Source of the DNA: Isoetes taiwanensis
Taxonomy: Eukaryota > Streptophyta > Lycopodiopsida > Isoetales > Isoetaceae
Assembly (NCBI GenBank): GCA_021234155.1
Contig: JAJEKV010000067.1
Coordinates: 62,001 to 126,000 of the forward strand
DNA length: 64,000 bases
Reading direction: 5' to 3'
Part shown: positions 57,491 through 64,000 of the stretch, in pieces
How the letters are laid out: every line of letters starts with the position of its first letter
How positions within the stretch are numbered: the stretch's first letter is position 1
Position numbers and translations under genes: made by a program
Notes under the pieces: generated by a model
Databases searched by the model: none
Told to the model about the DNA's origin: nothing
What the model saw: the letters and a program-made list of their open reading frames with translations, nothing else

Positions 57491-58985
57491 GGCATCTAAT
57501 CACTCTTAATACAAATGGGGCTCCAAATTGGGCGTAATGGCTCCATGGTGCCAGTTTAGGTTGTTTAGCATAACTCCTGCATCCAGACTCCCTTTTTGTC
57601 TTGTCTAGAATAGAATAGAATAGAATAGAATAGAATAGAATAGAATAGTTTTTTTTTAACGTCCACGAAGACCAATAGGTCATGGGACCCATACAATGGG
57701 CTAGTACAATCATTACTACTAGGATTAAAAAACCCCTGCCTCGAAAGGTTTTCAAGGGAAAAACCTTTGCAGTAATGATGATACTAGACAAGCTTAGATA
57801 ATGACTACTGAGGGCTTAGTAATTGCAGACGTTTATCTAGAACCTCAAGTATGTATAATGCCAAGTCATGCACAGATGGTGCGCTGAGAAGTTGTGGAAG
57901 CGTGGAATGGAATGCTAAGGTCGAAAAATGATTCCGGACTATCTCAAAAGCAGGGCAACTCAGAAGAGTATGGCTTTCATCTTCAATAACCTGTAACTGG
58001 CAACAGGCACATAGTCTCGCTTCTCGCGGCAATTGCGGCCGCTCCCATCTACCTGTCTCAATCCGTAGCCTGTGGGACCCCGTGCGAATTGATGCAATAG
58101 CTACAAGCTTGTTCCTGGACAATGAAGCAAGCAAATAAGCTTGGGGCCCTGGTGCCAAAGTGGGATTTATGTGTGCATGATAATGACCAGTTTTCACTTG
58201 GGCCAAAGTAACTGCGTCCCATATCTTTTGAGAAAAACGACCATTAAGATATTGTTGCAAAAGCTCAAGATCAGAACTGGCAAGCATCAGGCAGTGCATC
58301 AGGATTTGGGTAAAATCACTAATTAAGCATACTATTTACACAAATGGGGCCCCAAATTGTCCAATTTAAAGGGCTCCATAGTCGTCAAATACGCTTTTCG
58401 ATCTAACTCCTGCATCCGGACTCCGTTTTTGGCGTGCTTTAACTCGTTGGAAAGCTTATTCAGAGGATTTTGGTAAAGACACTAATCAAGTATATTATTT
58501 ACGCAAATAGGACCTCAAATTGGGCGGCCAATTTGATGGGCTCTAGGATGGCATAATAGGTTTTTCGGCATAACTTTTGCTCTCGAACTCTATGTTCGAC
58601 GTTCTTTAGCTTGTTGCAAAGCTTGTTCAGAGTGCTCTGGTAAAGACACTAATCAAGCATAGTATTTACACAAATGGGGCCCCAAATTGGCTCAAGTTGA
58701 GCGGCTGCCCAATTTGCGAGGCTGATTGGGGGCAGAATAGACTTTTGGCATAACATTTGTATTCAGACTTCATTTTTGGCATTATTGCTCAGTAGAAAGC
58801 TTGTTCGGAGAGCTTTGGTAAAAACACTAATTAAGTACATTAATTACACAAATGGGACTTCAGATTGAGCTCAAATTGGGCAGCTGGCAAATTTGAGTGT
58901 CTCCAAGGTGGCAGAATAGGCTTTTTGGCATAACTTTTGTATTCAGACTTCATTTTCGACGTTCTTTAGATTGTTGGAGTAAGGT
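57490..58985. repeat. Satellite-like tandem array, ~165-180 bp unit, interrupted by a LINE
   Basis: Unit starts (ACAAATGGG..CC.AATTGG) occur at about 57513, 58337, 58503, 58669 and 58847. Each is followed by a GGC/GCT-rich stretch, 'GGCATAACTT.TG.ATTC.GACTTC.TTTT' and 'AAAGCTTGTTC.GAG....TGGTAAA.ACACTAATTAAG'. Units differ by many substitutions. The first unit is split by the LINE at 57602-58305. Confidence 0.85.
57602..58305 (-). mobile_element. 5'-truncated LINE with (TTCTA)n tail
   Basis: The minus-strand ORF 58299-57805 reads VKTGHYHAHINPTLAP...SIRTGSHRLRIETGRWERPQLPREARLCACCQLQVIEDESHTLLSCPAFEIVRNHF. This is the C-terminal zinc-knuckle region of LINE polyproteins (H-LRIExGRW...PR..R.C..C....EDE.H.L..CP). 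After a ~150-bp 3' UTR the element ends in an A-run and nine TTCTA pentamers (57602-57650). Its insertion disrupts the satellite array. The ORF has no stop over 164 codons, so the copy is fairly young. Confidence 0.88.
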
Positions 58986-59164
58986 CCCAATTATTTGATA
59001 TCAAACAGAACAAGCTAACCCATAGGAGGCACTCTTCAAAAGTGAAGTCAAGAACAAGGTAGAACAAGCTTAAGATTTAGACTTGTAGATTGTATAACAT
59101 ATTTTAGAACAGAATGGCAAACATGCTAATTTAAGAACTAATGGTAACATAAACATAAATGAGA

Positions 59165-59920
59165 TAACATATTAAATAATAAAGATTAGAAAGAATAGAA
59201 TGTATTTTTATCATCCACGGAGATCAATTGGCTTATGGGACCCAAACAAAGAGAAGTAGCAAGCATATTACTGTCAAAATTAAAAAACCCATGCTCCAAA
59301 GGATTTTCGAGGGAAAAACCTCAGAAATAATAAGTATGCTGATAGACTGTGACTTGCTACCGATAGTATGCCATCTTGACATGCGTCAGAGCATCTGCAT
59401 CCCAGAGCTTGCTAAGGACGCAAGCATCAAGGTACTGCCTCAATGCATTGTGGTCCTTCTTTGTCCATACCTGCATGTATCTGTGTGTCTGTACATTCCA
59501 TCATGAGAACCACTGAGCTTGCTTGTCTTTCCAGTAGGTCTTGAGGCACTGTGGACCTATTGCTATGGCCAAACTAAGATTGGCAAACGCGCATCACCCA
59601 TACCAACTACCTTCTAGAAGTAAATGATGTGATGGGTCTAGCGCAACCCTCTGATGGGGTAGGAAACCCATCTTATGGAGCAGAATCTGATATGGAACCG
59701 TGGACTTTTTACCCCGAGTGCTCGTGCGAAGAAGTTCTTATGTACCTGCTCCAGGTCATTCCAAGTGGCGAGGGATATCATCAGACACCACATCTCCACC
59801 ACGTACATAAGAACAGGCTCGACCAAGGTCCTGAACAGGGTTGATTTGTTAGAGAAATGATATGCAAATAAGTTCCAACTGATATGATCAATTTTCTTCA
59901 ATGTAGTATCAAACTTGACT
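59165..59920 (-). mobile_element. Second LINE remnant of the same type
   Basis: On the minus strand about 59860-59640 reads LFRTLVEPVLMYVVEMWCLMISLATWNDLEQVHKNFFARALGVK, the post-catalytic RT segment (LY/F.slV.PvLlYG.E.W......LE..q..FfrrlLG). 59200-59330 resembles the 3' UTR of the 57.6-kb LINE (GGGACCCA..CAA, TTAAAAAACCC, TTTTC.AGGGAAAAACCT) with a relic tail at 59195. It is internally deleted and diverged. Confidence 0.75.
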
Positions 59921-59959
59921 ATTATATCTAGCATGTTACAACCATTGTTAAAAGAATAT

Positions 59960-60160
59960 ATATATAGTAACCGACAGGCAGGTAAGGCAAAAAAGCGCCA
60001 GGCAGGTAAGGCAAATGGCGCGGCCGCCCCGTTTGCTTTAAAGTAACTACATAGCAATTAACACAGACGCGCTATTTGCTTTAACTCAAAATCCAGCAAA
60101 TAGTGCAGGCACGTGATTTGCTTTGACGTTAAGACCCAGCAAATAGTGCACCCGCGCCAT
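59960..60160. repeat. GC-rich short direct repeats
   Basis: GGCAGGTAAGGCAAA occurs twice (about 59976 and 60000), and GCAAATAGTGCA...CGCG..ATTTGCTTT motifs recur two to three times up to 60160. No function is evident. Confidence 0.6.
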
Positions 60161-60236
60161 TTTCCTATACATAAGACATTTTTATAGAAAACCATGTGGT
60201 CATATATTAATATAATACAAAGTAGATACAATTTTT

Positions 60237-61776
60237 TTAATAGTCGTGACCAAAGTGGTCGTCATCGGCTTTCTCATGGTCTGCAGGGTTAATTTTACTG
60301 CGGTCAATTGTATGTTCTTCCTGCTCAGCTCCACCTTGGCCCGATGTTTCTCTTATCTCTTTATGAGAACCTGATCCGTCGGCCTCATTTTCTACCCTGA
60401 CTGCTCCACCATCTTTCAGAGTCAAGACTTCGTGCTCGCCAATGGCAACTGGGGCAAGCAAGGAATATAGGACGTTCCCGACCCTACCTAGAATGCCCGT
60501 TATACATTTAAGCTTTCCGAAGTCATGCTCGTACGTCACACTGATTCTTCCTACATGAAGTGATGCCCTAGAGAAGGCTCCAGAAGAGAAAAAATCTAGG
60601 ACGATGTTATCTGGAGGGTAGAGCTTATCAATGAGGTAGGACGCAGTTGCAGGACCAATCTGTTTATGCCCCAGATATTTTCCTTCCATACTCTGCCAAC
60701 TGTATTTAAATCTGTCTTGCAGGAGTTTTTTACCCATAATGTCTCCCTCACTTCCGATGGCCTCCTTAGGAATAGCAGGAACTGGCGGGATCTTCCGAGG
60801 ATGATCATCATAGAGCCTGAGGTGAAGGTCTTCATCAGGCTCTCCCATGTGTGCAGAAATCCTCGTCGCGAGAATGAGAGCATGTGGCTCTTTTATTCCT
60901 GCTCCACCTGTAGCTCCAGCTTCCTCTTTCTAGATTTCTACAAACACTCTGGACCTAGATTCTAGTCCTTCAAGCGCACTGGCGAAGAGAAAGTTATGCT
61001 CCAGCCTGACAGAACGTAGAATCCAGTATCTCTCTACATCTATCATCTGTGATGCGGAATCAAAGAACTTGGTTATGGTCTCACTATTCCAAATTGGAGT
61101 AATCTGCCTTGCATCTAAATATATCATGCTGGCAGGCACCACTGTAATTTCTTGTACAATCCCCCCTCCCCCTCCCAGCTGTGACATGTTCCACAAAGTA
61201 TCTTGGCAAGTCCTTTTCTGTTTCAGGCTTAAGGATCTTCCGAATAGATCTGGCCAAGGAGAATGGCATGTTACCATGAACTCAATCTTTGAGTATTCCT
61301 TCCGACACCCACTTATGGTGACATAATCCCCAAGCCAGAAGTGCAGTGTCAGGAAAGCTCTCGGTGGCCTTCCTTAAGTCCTCGAATTTCTTGTACTTAA
61401 TGCCAATTTGATCTGAGATGAAGTGCAGTATCTTCTTCTTCATGTAAGCAAGGATTCTCAAGTTCTGTGCTCTTGTCTTGAAAAATTTTTTGCCTTTGTA
61501 ATCTGAGGTGACTTTGACGTATATATCCGCACTTAATGTTTCTTCGAGGACCTTTCGACAATCATTGTAGTCCAAGCCCCTCATGCATCTAAGGTAGTTG
61601 TTGCTAAAGTAATCTTTGTCCTTTGCCCAATTGATTACTATAGCTTGACCCCTATTATCCTTAAGCTCACCCTTCCTCCATTTGTTCCACATTTGACGGA
61701 AGAATGCATAAACTTCATCTGGCATGAAGACGAACCTATTGACGTCTTTGTTACTGCCTCCAATTTGTTCTGTCAC
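60237..61776 (-). pseudogene. Beta-class DNA methyltransferase-like gene, one frameshift and one stop
   Basis: Translation runs from 61776 (NRFVFMPDEVYAFFRQMWNKWRKGEL...) to ALLA, where one indel at about 61335 shifts to LGDYVTISGCRKEYSKIEFMVTCHSPWPDLFG. A single in-frame TAG (60930-60932) follows. The frame then resumes to the end with YLGHKQIGPATASYLIDKLYPPDNIVLDFFSSGAFSRASLHVGR and an acidic tail. The order (hydrophobic strand plus SPWP, then GH...P..L...L.....P...VLDFF..G....A...GR) follows N4/N6 beta-class methyltransferases: catalytic TSPPY/W first, SAM-binding DPFxGSGTT last. Both motifs deviate (SPWP, DFFSSGAF), so activity is doubtful. Fungal, algal or element origin is possible; I could not place it. 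Confidence 0.6.
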
Positions 61777-62289
61777 AATTGCCTCTATTAATAAATCAGG
61801 AAAGCGCTGTTACTTGATGCATACACACAATAGTTACTTGATCTATCTTTTCCTAATGTATCCTCTGCTTAGCGGTGCAATTAGAGGTCAAATGCATTTA
61901 ATATCTCATAATATATGCTTGCCAAACTGTGCATAAATGATGGGTCTTCATCTCGTCGTAGCGACTTTTCTTACTCTGGATGAAAAATTTCAGTACATGT
62001 AATGAATAGTTGTTCGTAATATGGGCGAAGATTTAAAACGCAAAACTATAAGTAAGCTTCTTATTATATTGCAAAGCCGAATAAGGACTTGGGTTTTGAC
62101 AGACAACGTTGTTAGTAGTTTATTCATGTGTAAAGAGTTTGCAAGTTAGCAGTTGAATTAGAAAGGCGTTGTTGCCGAGGGTTTACGCTTAATATTATAT
62201 TGTGAAGAAGCATAGGTTTTGACATTAATAATCGGTTGTGAAGTGTACTGTGTTCGTTATAAGAATCACATGGGGTTTAAATTAGAAGC
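61777..62289. other. Intergenic, nothing recognised
   Basis: AT-rich sequence between the methyltransferase-like gene (-) and the helicase fragment (+). It could be a shared divergent upstream region. Confidence 0.4.
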
Positions 62290-62616
62290 ATGCCATCAAC
62301 TTGGTCAGATGCACAACCAAACGTGGCGCCTGAATCCAATGCTATAAGCAATAGACCTCTGGCAGATTCTGCTCTTCGGCCAGCAAGCTCATCTTATGTA
62401 CCCCCTCATCTTAGAAATCGTCCCCAAAATGTTCCTCCTCCTCTGGAATCCATGCCTCCACCCATAGGAAGACCGTTGTCAGGTGGTTTAGGAGGTGGTA
62501 GTCCAGCTAGTGTTCCGCCACGACAGTTAAGAGCTTGGTCATGGCCTCATACCTTTGGAGGTGGAAGTGGCTCTAGAGTTTATTCAGGTGGTAGATATGA
62601 TTGGATGTATTTGTAG
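62290..62616 (+). pseudogene. N-terminal fragment of a DED1/DDX3-like DEAD-box RNA helicase
   Basis: MPSTWSDAQPN...ASSSYVPPHLRNRPQNVPPP, followed by a Gly/Ser/Arg-rich stretch (GGLGGGSPASVPPRQ, FGGGSGSRVYSGGRYDW). YVPPHLRNRP is the eIF4E-binding-like N-terminal motif of plant DED1-type helicases (RH11/RH37/RH52 group), which begin M-S-x-S-W-A-D. The reading frame stops at 62616, before any helicase core, and no Q-motif, DEAD or SAT motif was seen downstream. It is either a first exon with an unseen continuation beyond the window or, more likely, a captured or truncated piece. Confidence 0.7.
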
Positions 62617-64000
62617 ATATGATCCCTCATCAAACAAATTGAAGGTTTCTTTCCATAGATCCAAGCCTGAGAGAAGACGTACATGCACTTTGGCAAGCTA
62701 AAACCTACACACCTCAAAAAATTGTTGTACTTTCCCTTCTTCTAACTCCAAATGCCCTTGAGAAATCTCAAAAAGGTCTCTTCCCAATCCCGATCCATTC
62801 AGATTGTCGATTCTATGCATGAAATTTGATTCTCAGGCGGACGATTTGCATGTGTAGAGTGCAACATAATAATGGCTGGGATGAATGCAAACTAATCTGC
62901 GGAATGTATGGGATGAATGCGAAATATCTGTGGAATGTCTATGATGAATAGAAGAGGTCTTTCCTAATCCTCTCGTTCTAGCCCACCCATCAAAGGTCAA
63001 TGCTATTTTTTAAACCTTCTTAACACTTAATTAAAATGAACCATTAGCTAAAATAACAATTTTGCAGTACATATCCCTCACCCAATAAACATAACCCATA
63101 GGTATTTGGGTTTCCCAATTGAACTTGGAGATTTCTCAATTTTTATTTTTTTTTTTAACAAAAACAACCATTTGACAACAATGGGCACATTACACTTACA
63201 ATTACAACGTTTTTTAAGCATTACTACTTTCCTTTATGAATTTTCAAAATTATTAATATTATTTTCCATGAATGATAGACAATATGGTTATGTTCCACGA
63301 TGTCTATTTTGAACTATTGGAGGACACTCGATAGTGAGAATACCATGGTCATAGTAAAACAAAACTCTCTATCTAATAAACATCAGAATGCGCACAACGC
63401 AATAGTGTAGGTTCAAATCCCGTGTTCTTAAACTGACATGTATCTATTACTACTAGGCATAATTCTAATCTGTAAGTAAGTCACATAGAAATATTTGCTT
63501 CACCGTCACAAACATCCTTATCTACTAACTCACTTCTCCAAATGCAGAGCCATGGGAAAGAGAAAAAAGATGTATGTATGGTTTTGCTGATTGTGTTCGT
63601 TTGGGAATCGATGTTGGAGAATGATCATCCGATAAAGTTCAAGGGGGAATAAGATTCTTAAATATATTCGATAATTGCCTTATTGATGTTTCATATGAAT
63701 CATTGAATTATTATCTTGTCATGTGATTATAAGTTTCTTTTGAATTTGATTGATTGAAATCACAAAGCATTAAGTATTGTTTCATTGTAGCAAACTTTAT
63801 CATTTGCTCCAAAGTATTAAAGTCAGCGAAAGCCTGAAGTTCCCTCCAATCTGTGATAGTCATCTCCTTCTTGGGAACATCAATACCTTCCTTTATATCC
63901 GAGACATTGCCCTTCGATATAGAATTTATGAACCTGAAAAATGAATGGTTGTAAGCCAAGATGTTAGGTTTGATGAATCCATACTGTATAAGAATAGAAA
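62617..64000. other. Mostly non-coding; possible minus-strand exon
   Basis: 63711-63940 (-) reads FINSISKGNVSDIKEGIDVPKKEMTITDWRELQAFADFNTLEQMIKFATMKQYLM after a TTTTTCAG acceptor at about 63935-63942. It looks coding but unrecognised. A tRNA T-arm-like GGTTCAAATCCCG occurs at 63411-63423 without a foldable tRNA around it. Confidence 0.35.

Noticed and set aside
63370-63440. Possible tRNA gene or tRNA-derived SINE (GGTTCAAATCCCG T-arm)
   Set aside because: No acceptor stem, D-arm or anticodon arm could be folded around it and no A box at the right distance was seen.

Overview
The window looks like nuclear DNA from a land plant with a large, transposon-rich genome. One well-formed intron-containing gene sits in kilobases of decayed LINEs, a Copia fragment, MITEs, foldback elements, microsatellites and gene fragments. 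The recognisable host genes are plant-type: a type II inositol polyphosphate 5-phosphatase, a HINT histidine-triad protein, an IAH1-like GDSL esterase, a heparanase-like (GH79) exon and a DED1/DDX3-like helicase N-terminus. I cannot fix the species. The mix would suit a seed-free plant or gymnosperm, but that is a guess.

Layout. 1-1.4 kb: 3' end of a LINE. 1.4-4.7 kb: nothing recognised. 4.7-7.1 kb: the intact 5-phosphatase gene (7 exons, 399 residues). 7.8-11.45 kb: spacer with a foldback MITE, a LINE ORF1 remnant and a CACTA-type MITE. 11.45-13.09 kb: the 3' half of an inverted, degenerate copy of the 5-phosphatase gene. Its 5' half lies at 52.85-53.25 kb, and the two halves abut at essentially the same gene position. 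The 39.8 kb between them (13095-52850) begins and ends with a 26-bp terminal inverted repeat, so the simplest reading is one insertion that split the gene copy.

Inside the insertion there are two compositional worlds. The outer parts (13.1-19.5 and 47.05-52.85 kb, about 12.3 kb together) hold compact genes of unfamiliar type: a transposase-like gene near the left end, three related 'MASSSS' coiled-coil genes, an intact 350-residue acidic protein, a strongly diverged and frameshifted histone H3-like gene starting ARTKQTAR, and several unknown decayed ORFs. Eight ~65-bp hairpins with a shared stem (GATCACACGACGCGAA and complement) occupy the gaps between them and were seen nowhere else. The middle (about 19.57-47.05 kb) lacks these hairpins, has its own AT-rich inverted ends, and carries shuffled host gene pieces and nested foldback, microsatellite and MITE elements. 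It is probably a second, later insertion.

53.3-64 kb: a Copia gag/RNase H remnant, a roughly 165-180 bp satellite array interrupted by a 5'-truncated LINE with a (TTCTA)n tail, another LINE remnant, a beta-class DNA methyltransferase-like gene broken by one frameshift and one stop, and a DED1-like helicase N-terminal fragment.

The main candidate for something undescribed is the roughly 12.3-kb cargo-bearing TIR element with hairpin-punctuated genes, a coiled-coil family and an H3-like histone. All homology statements come from reading translated sequence and recalling protein families; no search was run.
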